From positions 1-6,955 of the forward strand of contig QMUF01000080.1 in NCBI GenBank assembly GCA_003663525.1: a stretch of 6,955 nt of DNA, in the 5' to 3' direction. The notes beneath the pieces are model-generated. The model saw only the letters and a list, made by a program, of their open reading frames with translations. It searched no databases and had not been told where the DNA came from. Both the position numbers and the translations under genes were made by a program. Shown piece by piece: positions 1 through 6,192 of the stretch (the first letter of the stretch is position 1; each line of letters begins with the position of its first letter). The stretch comes from Thermococci archaeon. GTDB lineage: Archaea > Methanobacteriota_B > Thermococci > Thermococcales > Thermococcaceae.

Positions 1-181
1 TAAATAAAAATAAAAGGATTTAAGTTTTGCCCTCAAGCTTTAGGCTCTATTGTGACCTACCCTGCCGTGAATGGCGAGGTTTTCAAAAGATAAAGCTTTC
101 CATCTCCCTCCCTGCTGTATCCCCTCGCTTTCACTAGAGAAGACTTAGCAACAACGAAAATTAAAGAGCAAAAGCCCAATT
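1..181. other. Non-coding tail downstream of the Mrp gene
   Basis: No convincing gene is visible in this stretch. Frame 3 of the plus strand is open from about 24 to the TAG at 134-136, but it has no ATG and no ribosome-binding site. The stretch holds the terminator-like hairpin of the Mrp gene (155-187), a compact hairpin resembling the right end of IS200/IS605 elements (52-80), a minus-strand TATA-like sequence (85-100) and an A-rich end (1-24). Its composition is more mixed than the operon to its right, which fits an intergenic region that has received mobile DNA. That last point is inference. Confidence 0.6.
52..80 (-). mobile_element. Possible IS200/IS605 (TnpB-type) right-end relic
   Basis: On the minus strand CCTCGCC and GGCAGG flank the loop ATTCAC (stem with one bulged base), followed by GTAGGTCAC. 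A GC-rich stem around TTCACGGC followed by a GG-rich GTC/TTCAC tail resembles the right ends, and the overlapping guide RNA, of many IS200/IS605-family TnpB elements. No TnpA or TnpB coding sequence lies in the window, so this would be an end fragment or the edge of an element lying beyond position 1. The match is pattern recognition, not an alignment. It could equally be an unrelated hairpin or part of a small RNA. Confidence 0.3.
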
Positions 182-187
182 TTACTC
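155..187 (-). terminator. Hairpin plus U-tract terminator of the Mrp gene
   Basis: On the minus strand GAGTAAAA (187-180) and TTTTGCTC (173-166) form an 8-bp stem with one G-U wobble around the loop TTGGGC. The T-rich stretch TTTAATTTTC follows. The stem contains the gene's TAA stop (184-182). The wobble pairs only in the minus-strand RNA (it would be an A-C mismatch on the other strand), which favours a role in this transcript. Archaeal RNA polymerase stops mainly on U-tracts, so the stem may act instead as a 3'-end stabiliser. Confidence 0.5.
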
Positions 188-1063
188 GCTTTTTGTTCTT
201 TCTTCAAGTTTTTTAACAAGATTTTTGGCAATTTCCATAAATGCCCTTGCTGCTGAAGTATCTTCGTAAAGTACTATGGGTATTCCATTGTCACTTGCTT
301 CCCTTGCCTTGGGGTCAATAGGGACTTTCCCAATGAAGTCGACTCCTTCCTTCTCTGCGAGTTTCTCTCCACCGCCTTCTCCAAAGAGATCAATTTTATT
401 CCCACAATGCGGACATATAAGGTAACTCATGTTCTCAATGACTGCTACATAAGGAACCTCCATTTGCCTCATCATGTTAACTGCTTTGCCGGTATCAAGT
501 AAAGCAACTTCCTGAGGGGTGGTAACTATTATTGCTGCTTCCAAGTTTAAACTCTGAGTAACAGTTAAAATTTGATCACCAGTCCCAGGTGGAAAATCTA
601 CTATCATAAAATCTAAATTACCCCACTTAACGTCTCCAAGAAGCTGTTTAATGGCCTTTGTAACCAATGGCCCTCTCCATATAATGGGTTGATCCTCAGG
701 AACCATGAACCCCATGCTCATAACTTTAATAGGGGTTGTCTGACCTAAAAAGTCGTTCATAGGGGGGATCATTTCAAAATGACCATCTTCAAACTTTTCA
801 GCTAAAACTTCAGCTTTGTCTACACCAAGCATCTTGGCCACATTAGGTCCATGAACATCAGCATCAAGAACTCCTACAAAATATCCCTGCTTTGCAAGGG
901 CAGCTGCAAGATTTACTGCTACTGTGGACTTGCCTACACCACCCTTTCCGCTTAAAACTGCAATCTTATATTTCCATTGCTTCTCCTTTTCTTTTATTCT
1001 TTGTGTAAGCGGATCTACTCCCAATCCCGGGACATTAATACTCGGTGGAGTTTTTATCGTCAT
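182..1063 (-). CDS. mrp: Mrp/ApbC/NBP35-family P-loop ATPase, Fe-S cluster carrier
   Basis: Cytoplasmic ATPase of the MinD/Mrp group that, in studied relatives, holds a transferable [4Fe-4S] cluster at a dimer interface and delivers it to apo-proteins. The 293-residue product shows the deviant Walker A GKGGVGKST (39-47), the switch motif DADVHGPN (67-74), the family motif IIWRGP (127-132), the Walker B/switch region IVDFPPGTGD (154-163) and the signature CPHC (217-220) after ENMSY. It lacks the N-terminal four-cysteine extension of eukaryotic Nbp35, so it is the short archaeal/ApbC form. The start is the ATG at 1063, five bases after GAGGTGG; a GTG in frame at 1072 lies inside that ribosome-binding site and is rejected. 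It follows porB by 109 bp with its own promoter and ends in a hairpin. The family is sure; its client proteins, perhaps the adjacent Fe-S oxidoreductases, are inferred. Confidence 0.95.
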   Translation of the reverse strand: MTIKTPPSINVPGLGVDPLTQRIKEKEKQWKYKIAVLSGKGGVGKSTVAVNLAAALAKQGYFVGVLDADVHGPNVAKMLGVDKAEVLAEKFEDGHFEMIPPMNDFLGQTTPIKVMSMGFMVPEDQPIIWRGPLVTKAIKQLLGDVKWGNLDFMIVDFPPGTGDQILTVTQSLNLEAAIIVTTPQEVALLDTGKAVNMMRQMEVPYVAVIENMSYLICPHCGNKIDLFGEGGGEKLAEKEGVDFIGKVPIDPKAREASDNGIPIVLYEDTSAARAFMEIAKNLVKKLEERTKSE

Positions 1064-1108
1064 TTTTACCACCTCAAATTTTAGGTTAATCTAAGAAAAG
1101 GTTCTCAC

Positions 1109-1124
1109 TCTTATAAGCTTTGCC
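1109..1124 (-). promoter_or_regulatory. Promoter of the Mrp gene (BRE/TATA)
   Basis: The minus strand reads GCAAAGCTTATAAGAG, a purine-rich BRE-like part followed by a TATA box (TTATAA, 1116-1111), typical of Thermococcales. Transcription would begin about 25 bases downstream, near 1088, giving a leader of about 25 nt. The TATA-to-ATG distance of about 51 bases is close to those of the two other promoters proposed here. A second AT-rich stretch (1129-1138) is further upstream and fits less well. Confidence 0.65.
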
Positions 1125-1146
1125 CATAAATTATACAGTGTTATAC

Positions 1147-1172
1147 AAAAATGAATAACAAAAAGAAAAAGC
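1147..1172 (-). terminator. T-rich terminator after porB
   Basis: Directly after the porB TGA the minus strand reads GC, then five T, C, five T (1170-1160), and another T5 run around 1151-1147. There is no stem. Oligo-T stretches like this are the usual intrinsic termination signal for archaeal RNA polymerase. The promoter of the next gene begins about 25 bp further on, which supports the end of the por transcript here. Confidence 0.6.
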
Positions 1173-2120
1173 TCAAAGAAGCTCAACTTCTTTGCCAAGT
1201 ATTCTCCATACCTCTTTAATCTGGTTCTTGAGCTCTTGAATGGCTTCTGGCCTCTTGAAAAGGTGCTTAAATCTGCCTTGGATTTTGAGATAGTCCTCAA
1301 TTGGTTTCTTGAACTTTCCATCTTTCGGGAATCTCTGGAACTTTATGTTGTAGAAATCACCATTCTCAATCTCGAATAATGGCCATAAACCACTTTCAAT
1401 TGCTAGTCTTGCAATTTCGACAGTCTTCTCTGATGGGATCCTCCATCCCGGAACACATGGGGCTAATACTTGAACAAATGCCGGGCCATCCACACTCGCA
1501 GCCTTCTTCATCTTCCTGTAGAAGTCATACGGATCTCCAATGCTTGCAGTGGCCACATATGGGGCTTGATGAGCTGCAGCTATAAGAGCAACCCACTTCT
1601 TTGGCTTGTCTTCGCCAATTGAGTACTTTCCTGGAGGTGACGTGGTTGTCCATGCTCCGTATGGTGTTGATGAAGACCTCTGAATACCAGTATTCATGTA
1701 AGCCTCATTATCATACATAAGATAAACCACATTGTGCCTCCTCTCAAGCATTCCTGAAAGGGCTTGAAGACCAATATCCGCTGTACCTCCATCTCCACCG
1801 ATTGCAAGAATCTTTCCCTTTCTACCAAGTTTCTTCCATGCGGCTTCAACACCACTTGCTGCAGCTGCAGCGTTTTCAAATGCCACGTGAATCCATGGAG
1901 CTTTCCAAGCTGTATATGGGAATACAGCAGAAACGACTTCCATACACCCCGTGGCATGGGCAATAGCAAATGCGTTTGGATCACCGTATTTTTCTTCCAT
2001 AGCCTCACTAAATGCCTTTGTGGCAAGCTTCATCACTATAGCAGGGCCACATCCAGCACATGCGGCATGACCCGGTGCCCAGTATTCGCGAGTTGTGATA
2101 GGGGGCTTTCTAATTGCCAT
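1173..2120 (-). CDS. porB: Pyruvate:ferredoxin oxidoreductase, beta subunit
   Basis: The thiamine-pyrophosphate (TPP) subunit of POR, which converts pyruvate, CoA and oxidised ferredoxin to acetyl-CoA, CO2 and reduced ferredoxin. The 315-residue chain has CAGC (21-24) plus C59 and C222, the four cysteines that hold a [4Fe-4S] cluster in this family. The TPP/Mg motif starts at GDGGTADIG (109-117) and ends at MYDNEAYMN (135-143). The start is the ATG at 2120, five bases after GAGGTGA; the in-frame GTG at 2129 is part of that ribosome-binding site. The porA stop lies inside the same Shine-Dalgarno sequence, so translation is probably coupled. Residues 259-273 (IKFQRF to KKP) look compact; from memory the P. 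furiosus protein is longer here, which should be aligned. Codons for residues 135-159 are identical to those in vorB. POR rather than VOR is assigned from operon position and closeness to P. furiosus PorB. Confidence 0.95.
   Translation of the reverse strand: MAIRKPPITTREYWAPGHAACAGCGPAIVMKLATKAFSEAMEEKYGDPNAFAIAHATGCMEVVSAVFPYTAWKAPWIHVAFENAAAAASGVEAAWKKLGRKGKILAIGGDGGTADIGLQALSGMLERRHNVVYLMYDNEAYMNTGIQRSSSTPYGAWTTTSPPGKYSIGEDKPKKWVALIAAAHQAPYVATASIGDPYDFYRKMKKAASVDGPAFVQVLAPCVPGWRIPSEKTVEIARLAIESGLWPLFEIENGDFYNIKFQRFPKDGKFKKPIEDYLKIQGRFKHLFKRPEAIQELKNQIKEVWRILGKEVELL
1643..1718. repeat. 76-bp identity block, porB copy
   Basis: This stretch is base-for-base identical to 4158-4233 in vorB. 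It encodes the TPP-binding loop from MYDNEAYMN to YGAWTT. Identity stops abruptly at both edges: the next base differs on each side, and the flanking sequence is clearly diverged. Every synonymous position matches, which protein conservation alone does not require. Confidence 0.95.
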
Positions 2121-2130
2121 CGTAATCACC

Positions 2131-3315
2131 TCACAAAATCTCCTTCCTCAATCCTATCCAGTTGACTTCTTCAACTTTCTCTCCCACAAGTGCCTTCTTT
2201 GAAATCTCGACGACCTCTTCAAGGTTTTCAAAGGTGACATCTCTTCCTCCAAGGCCAATGATAAAGTCAAGCAATATTGGCTTCTCTTTCTCATTTACAA
2301 GAACTCTACCTGCATCTGCAAATACTGCCCCACTAATCCCAAAGCTTATGTCCTTCTCAAGAATTGCCAAGACCTTTGCTTTCTTTGCTAATGCCCTGAA
2401 CTCTTCAATTGGGAATGGTCTGTAAACAGTCATCTTTGCTGCACCGATCTTTACTCCCTCTTCTCTCTTCTTGTCAACGAAGTCCTTGAGTGTTCCAGCA
2501 AGTGAACCCATTGTGAGGAGAATTATCTCAGCGTCATCAGTCTTGTATTCCTCAATCATGTAATATCTTCTTCCGAACTTCTTCTCAAACTCGTCAAATA
2601 CCTCTTCAATTACCTGTCTCGCGTTCTCCATAGCTTCCCAAACGGTGTACCTTACTTCCATGTAGTGAGCTGGGAACCCAAGAGCACCTTGAGTAATTGG
2701 CTTAGCTGGATCTAGATAAGCATGTTTTGGTACATATTCCCCAAGGAACTCATCAACTACTTCTTGATCCGGTATTTCGACTGGTTCAACTGTGTGGGTC
2801 AATATGAACGCGTCAAATCCAACCATAGCTGGAAGCAAAACGCGTTCATTTTCTGCAACTTTGAAAGCTATCAATATCAAATCCAGTGCTTCTTGGTTGT
2901 TTTCAGCGTAGAACTGCATCCATCCAGTATCTCTCTCACTTATTGAGTCCTGCCAGTCATTCCAGATATTAATTGGAGCACTCAATGATCTGTTACCAAT
3001 CGCTATGACAATTGGAAGCCTCATTCCAGCTGCAATGAAAAGGACCTCATGCATTAAGGCCAAACCTTGGGAAGCTGTTGCTGTAAAAGCTCTCACACCA
3101 GCAGCACTTGCACCAACACATGCAGAAATTGCTGAATGCTCACTTTCAACTTTTATAAACTCAGCATCCATCTCCCCATCAGCGATAAATTCACTAATCT
3201 TCTCAGGAACGAGAGTTGATGGTGTAATAGGAAATGCAGCTACAACCTTAGGCTTTGCAAGTTTTGCTGCCCACGCAGCGGCTTCATTACATTTCATAAC
3301 CTTTCTCATTGGCAT
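2131..3315 (-). CDS. porA: Pyruvate:ferredoxin oxidoreductase, alpha subunit
   Basis: Catalytic alpha subunit of POR, pairing with beta to form the TPP site; 394 residues, the family's usual size. Visible motifs are FPITPST (28-34, the substrate-contacting PITP threonine region; many family members have Tyr first), VESEHSA (56-62) with the glutamate E59 expected to activate [16 protein letters not shown] (78-90), GNRS (107-110) with the arginine expected to contact the substrate carboxylate, [16 protein letters not shown] (127-142), and GLGGRDV (354-360) near the C terminus. The start is the ATG at 3315, five bases after GAGGTGG; another ATG two codons later is less well spaced. The porD TGA lies within that ribosome-binding site, and the gene's own TGA lies in that of porB. 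Residue roles are transferred from the crystal structure of Desulfovibrio africanus PFOR by motif position, so they are inferred. Confidence 0.95.
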   Translation of the reverse strand: MPMRKVMKCNEAAAWAAKLAKPKVVAAFPITPSTLVPEKISEFIADGEMDAEFIKVESEHSAISACVGASAAGVRAFTATASQGLALMHEVLFIAAGMRLPIVIAIGNRSLSAPINIWNDWQDSISERDTGWMQFYAENNQEALDLILIAFKVAENERVLLPAMVGFDAFILTHTVEPVEIPDQEVVDEFLGEYVPKHAYLDPAKPITQGALGFPAHYMEVRYTVWEAMENARQVIEEVFDEFEKKFGRRYYMIEEYKTDDAEIILLTMGSLAGTLKDFVDKKREEGVKIGAAKMTVYRPFPIEEFRALAKKAKVLAILEKDISFGISGAVFADAGRVLVNEKEKPILLDFIIGLGGRDVTFENLEEVVEISKKALVGEKVEEVNWIGLRKEIL

Positions 3316-3325
3316 TTATACCACC

Positions 3326-3643
3326 TCATTTGGTTTCTCTAACCATTTCAATTGCCTTGGTTGGACATTCATTTGCACAAATTCCACAACCCTTACAGTA
3401 CTCATAATCAAAAACTGGATAACTCTCTTCATCCAAGTATATAGCAGGTTCTGGACAGAGTGTGTAGCACATGAAACATCTAATACACTTGTCTTTGTCA
3501 AACTTGGGCATAAAAACTCTCCATCCACCTGTCTTGTTAACAACACTGCTTCCAGGGATGTAGACTATTGCACCTGGTGTCATCTTTTCACCATATTCCT
3601 TTTGGACTTTCTCAATATCAGCTTTGAATGGACTTTCCGCCAT
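3326..3643 (-). CDS. porD: Pyruvate:ferredoxin oxidoreductase, delta (2x[4Fe-4S]) subunit
   Basis: Small ferredoxin-like subunit that relays electrons from the TPP/beta-cluster site to external ferredoxin. The 105-residue chain has two complete CX2CX2CX3CP motifs: C53, C56, C59, C63 and C83, C86, C89, C93, expected to ligate two [4Fe-4S] clusters. The N-terminal 50 residues (IPGSSVV...GGWRVFMP) are the POR/VOR-type extension. The start is the ATG at 3643, five bases after GAGGTGG; an in-frame GTG at 3652 sits inside the ribosome-binding site and would wrongly add MVC. It is the first gene of porDAB, 59 bp after vorB with a TATA box in the gap. Its TGA is built into the Shine-Dalgarno sequence of porA. 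The cysteine spacing matches VorD exactly, so assignment as PorD rests on position beside porAB and overall similarity. Confidence 0.95.
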   Translation of the reverse strand: MAESPFKADIEKVQKEYGEKMTPGAIVYIPGSSVVNKTGGWRVFMPKFDKDKCIRCFMCYTLCPEPAIYLDEESYPVFDYEYCKGCGICANECPTKAIEMVRETK

Positions 3644-3680
3644 ACATACCACCTCAAATGACTTACACCCTATTCCTCAA

Positions 3681-3700
3681 ATCTTTTATAAAAAATCTAA
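3681..3700 (-). promoter_or_regulatory. Internal promoter for porDAB
   Basis: In the 59-bp vorB-porD gap the minus strand carries TTTTTTATAAAAG, with a strong TATA box at about 3693-3685. Transcription is expected near 3663, about 20 nt before the porD ATG. The box starts almost at the vorB stop codon, and its T6 run could also weaken or end read-through from vorDAB. The TATA-to-ATG distance (about 46) resembles those of the Mrp and porG promoters. Confidence 0.65.
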
Positions 3701-3702
3701 AA

Positions 3703-4638
3703 TCAGCCGAAGATCTCGGCCTTCTTTTTGAGTTCCTCCCATTCACTTAATACCCATTCCTGAAGTACCTGAATATCTTCTTTCGTCATATACTTAAATC
3801 TCCCCTGCAACTTTATGAAATCCTCAAGTGACTTGGGTTCTTTGCTTGGTGAAGGCATGTTTATCTTATACTTTCCATTTTCATATTCAAATAGCGGGAA
3901 GTATGCTGTTTGTACCGCTAACCGCGCAAGCTCTATAGTCTTGTCAGTTGGAGCCCTCCATCCCGTTGGACAGGGTGCAAAGAGCTGAATGAATGAAGGC
4001 CCTTTAATTGTCTTAGCCTTTTTGAGCTTCCTCATAAAGTCTTCTGGGTATGCAACGCTCGCAGTTGCGGCATAAGCGGGCTTGTGGGCTATAACTATGT
4101 CAATAACCTTCTTCTTTGGCTTTCTCTCAAGGAAGTGCTTCTTTCCACCAGGAGTATTGGTTGTCCATGCTCCGTATGGTGTTGATGAAGACCTCTGAAT
4201 ACCAGTATTCATGTAAGCCTCATTATCATACATGATGTACAATCCATCATGGCCCCTTTCAAGGAATCCACTTAATGCCTGGAGACCAATATCTGCCGTA
4301 CCACCATCTCCAGCCCATCCAACGACCATTATACCATCTTCGCCCTTAACTTTGTATCCTTTTGCTTTCAGTGCAGCTTCAATTCCACCTATTACTGCAC
4401 CTGTGGTTTCGAAAGCTGTGTGGAACAGAGGCGCGTTGAAAGCGGAGTAAGGCCATGGCCCAGCTATGATCGTTGAGCAACAAGCTGGAATTGTAAATAT
4501 TGTCTTATTTCCATATACCTTAAGGACGTATCTCAATCCCAGAGCTGCACCGCATCCCTGGCAAGCTGTGTGTCCAGCATAAAAGTGCTCTTCAGCAGGA
4601 AGTGTTAACCTCTTTTTCACATCAGCAGGAAGTTCCAT
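3703..4638 (-). CDS. vorB: 2-Oxoisovalerate:ferredoxin oxidoreductase, beta subunit
   Basis: TPP-binding subunit of VOR, which oxidises branched-chain 2-oxoacids (from Val, Leu, Ile) to the corresponding acyl-CoA. The 311-residue chain has CQGC (26-29), a cysteine pair C53-C54 where PorB has a single cysteine, and C223 in APCPTGWR. The TPP motif runs from GDGGTADIG (110-118) to MYDNEAYMN (136-144). The start is the ATG at 4638, five bases after GAGGTGA. The in-frame GTG at 4647 is part of that ribosome-binding site. The last two codons of vorA (AGG TGA) are themselves most of the Shine-Dalgarno sequence, so the two genes are tightly coupled. It ends 59 bp before porD. Residues 136-160 are encoded by the same 76 bases as in porB. 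Substrate class is assigned from gene order porG-vorDAB-porDAB and from similarity to P. furiosus VorB, not from residues alone. Confidence 0.93.
   Translation of the reverse strand: MELPADVKKRLTLPAEEHFYAGHTACQGCGAALGLRYVLKVYGNKTIFTIPACCSTIIAGPWPYSAFNAPLFHTAFETTGAVIGGIEAALKAKGYKVKGEDGIMVVGWAGDGGTADIGLQALSGFLERGHDGLYIMYDNEAYMNTGIQRSSSTPYGAWTTNTPGGKKHFLERKPKKKVIDIVIAHKPAYAATASVAYPEDFMRKLKKAKTIKGPSFIQLFAPCPTGWRAPTDKTIELARLAVQTAYFPLFEYENGKYKINMPSPSKEPKSLEDFIKLQGRFKYMTKEDIQVLQEWVLSEWEELKKKAEIFG
4158..4233. repeat. 76-bp identity block, vorB copy
   Basis: Identical over all 76 bases to 1643-1718 in porB, in the same orientation and reading frame. It covers the end of the TPP-binding motif and the following [10 protein letters not shown] loop. 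The surrounding beta-subunit sequence differs in both protein and DNA, including just upstream where [15 protein letters not shown] is conserved in protein but uses several different codons. Confidence 0.95.
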
Positions 4639-4643
4639 CGTTT

Positions 4644-5825
4644 TCACCTCTTCAAATGATACCAGTCAATTTCTTTATCAAGCTCACCCTTTTCAATTAT
4701 CTTTTTCATGTTGTTAGCAATTTTTCTCACATCATTTACTGTTAAGTCTCTTCCCCCAAGACCAACGATGTAGTTCTTCATTATTGGCTTTGCACCAGTG
4801 TTGTAGAGAACACCCTTAGCTTCGTTGAAGAGAATCCCCTCCTGTCCGAATGAGAAGTTCCTATCAAGCACTGCGATTCCTTGTACACTCTTGGCTAGTT
4901 CATAAAGCTCTTCTCTTGGGAATGGCCTGAACCATCTTACTTTTGCAGCACCAACTTTGTAGCCTTCACTTCTAAGAATCTCAACGGCCTCTTTTACTGT
5001 CCCCATAAGTGAACCCATTCCCATGAAGACTATATCAGCGTCGTCAGTCTTGTAGAGTTCTATCATTTGACTGTAATCTCTTCCAAATTTCTCTCCGAAT
5101 TCTTTGCCTACTTCCTTGATGATTTTCTTGGCCTCTTCCATGGCTTTTGCAATTTTATACCTAAATTCATAATAGTCAGCAGGCGTCCCTAATGCACCAA
5201 TGGAGAATGGGTTATCAAAGTCTGTCAATGAATACAGTGGCTTTCTTGGTGGAAGGAACTCATCTACTTCTTCCTGCTCTAGCATGTCAACTACATCATA
5301 AGTGTGACTAAGGATAAAGGCACTTTCAATAATCATCACTGGAAGATTAACCTTCTCATGTTCGCCAATTTTGAATGCCATTAAAACACCATCATATACT
5401 TCCTGATTATTTTCAGCATAGAATTGAAGCCATCCAGTATCTCTTTGAGCTAGAGAGTCAGTCTGGTCATCCCAAACACTCCATGGTGGTGCCATTGCCC
5501 TGTTAACATTAACCATAACTACGGGAAGTCTTGCTCCAGCGGCCCAGTGAAGCATCTCGTGCATTAAAGCGAGACCTTGGGCTGATGTAGCTGTGAAAGT
5601 CCTTGCTCCAGTTGCTGATGCACCTATACAAGCAGCCATTGCAGAGTGCTCACTCTCAACTGGCACATATTCAAGATTCTCAACTTCTCCATTAGCTATA
5701 AACTCAGCTATCTTCTCAATAATTGAAGTTTGAGGTGTAATGGGATAAGCGGCTACAACCTCAACTCTCGCATGTTTGGCAGCATAAGCAGCTGCATAAT
5801 TACCACTTATAACTTTCTTAGGCAT
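4644..5825 (-). CDS. vorA: 2-Oxoisovalerate:ferredoxin oxidoreductase, alpha subunit
   Basis: Catalytic alpha subunit of VOR, 393 residues and full length. The family motifs appear in order: YPITPQT (27-33), VESEHSA (56-62) with E59 as the likely TPP-activating glutamate, [17 protein letters not shown] (78-94), VNRA (107-110) with the substrate-site arginine, [16 protein letters not shown] (127-142) and GLGGRDL (355-361). Relative to PorA, the substrate loop has Gln for Ser (PITPQT versus PITPST) and MAPPWSVWDDQTD for [13 protein letters not shown] at 111-123. These differences may reflect the larger branched-chain substrate, which is inference. The start is the ATG at 5825, four bases after GAGGTGA. 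The vorD stop TGA overlaps that site (TGAGGTGA). Its own TGA lies in the vorB ribosome-binding site. VOR rather than POR is chosen from position next to vorD/vorB and resemblance to P. furiosus VorA. Confidence 0.93.
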   Translation of the reverse strand: MPKKVISGNYAAAYAAKHARVEVVAAYPITPQTSIIEKIAEFIANGEVENLEYVPVESEHSAMAACIGASATGARTFTATSAQGLALMHEMLHWAAGARLPVVMVNVNRAMAPPWSVWDDQTDSLAQRDTGWLQFYAENNQEVYDGVLMAFKIGEHEKVNLPVMIIESAFILSHTYDVVDMLEQEEVDEFLPPRKPLYSLTDFDNPFSIGALGTPADYYEFRYKIAKAMEEAKKIIKEVGKEFGEKFGRDYSQMIELYKTDDADIVFMGMGSLMGTVKEAVEILRSEGYKVGAAKVRWFRPFPREELYELAKSVQGIAVLDRNFSFGQEGILFNEAKGVLYNTGAKPIMKNYIVGLGGRDLTVNDVRKIANNMKKIIEKGELDKEIDWYHLKR

Positions 5826-5834
5826 TGTATCACC

Positions 5835-6152
5835 TCACTTTTCTTCTCTTACCATGGTTATTGCCTTAGTTGGGCATTCATTTGCACAAACGCCACAGCC
5901 TTTACAATAGTCGTAGTCTACTGCAATGTATCCATCTTCCTTAATGTAGATTGCTGGCTCTGGACAGAACTTCCAGCAGATATAGCACTTTATACATTTG
6001 CTTTCATCTACAACTGGCATGAAATTTCTCCAGTCTCCAGTGAAATTTGAAAGTGTAGTTCCAAGTGTTATTGGCACTTCTGGATATTCATCAATAGATT
6101 TAAACATGATTTTTTTTGCATTTGCCTTCTTCTCCCTGAATAGAGTATTCAA
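5835..6152 (-). CDS. vorD: 2-Oxoisovalerate:ferredoxin oxidoreductase, delta (2x[4Fe-4S]) subunit
   Basis: Electron-transfer subunit of VOR, 105 residues. It has two CX2CX2CX3CP clusters: C53, C56, C59, C63 and C83, C86, C89, C93, the same positions as in PorD. The N-terminal third (MNTLFREKKANAKK...) differs from PorD and probably makes the enzyme-specific contacts. The start is a TTG at 6152, six bases after GGGGTGA, and is the only non-ATG start in the window. The next in-frame ATG, residue 16 at 6107, has no ribosome-binding site and would remove a segment that, from memory, is shared with P. furiosus VorD (also starting MNTLF). It follows porG by 40 bp and its TGA overlaps the vorA ribosome-binding site. 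The TTG and imperfect Shine-Dalgarno sequence may lower initiation. Confidence 0.93.
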   Translation of the reverse strand: MNTLFREKKANAKKIMFKSIDEYPEVPITLGTTLSNFTGDWRNFMPVVDESKCIKCYICWKFCPEPAIYIKEDGYIAVDYDYCKGCGVCANECPTKAITMVREEK

Positions 6153-6192
6153 GATAATTCACCCCTTAAATGGATTTTAAAGGAAGGAAAAA
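6153..6192 (-). promoter_or_regulatory. porG-vorD gap: T-rich leader and vorD ribosome-binding site
   Basis: After the porG TAA come TTTTT, a pyrimidine run and TTTAAAATCC, then the ribosome-binding site GGGGTGA (6165-6159) that sets the TTG start of vorD. It is the second-largest gap inside the porG-vorDAB-porDAB cluster (after vorB-porD). The T-rich part could cause partial termination after porG. The TTTAAA is too close to the start to serve as a normal promoter. Confidence 0.4.

Noticed and set aside
1764..2165. Plus-strand open frame of 133 codons opposite porB
   Set aside because: Cys/Ser/His-rich translation with no recognisable domain and no ribosome-binding site, fully antisense to porB. 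Treated as a shadow.
3005..3661. Long plus-strand open frame (218 codons) opposite porA and porD
   Set aside because: It lies antisense to two genes with complete family motifs, has no ribosome-binding site, and its protein is a non-charged, low-quality sequence. It is a shadow of the codon bias of porA/porD.
6168..6180. TTTAAA as a separate promoter for vorDAB
   Set aside because: Its expected start would fall at about the TTG codon, leaving the ribosome-binding site untranscribed. A leaderless TTG with an unused Shine-Dalgarno sequence is unlikely.
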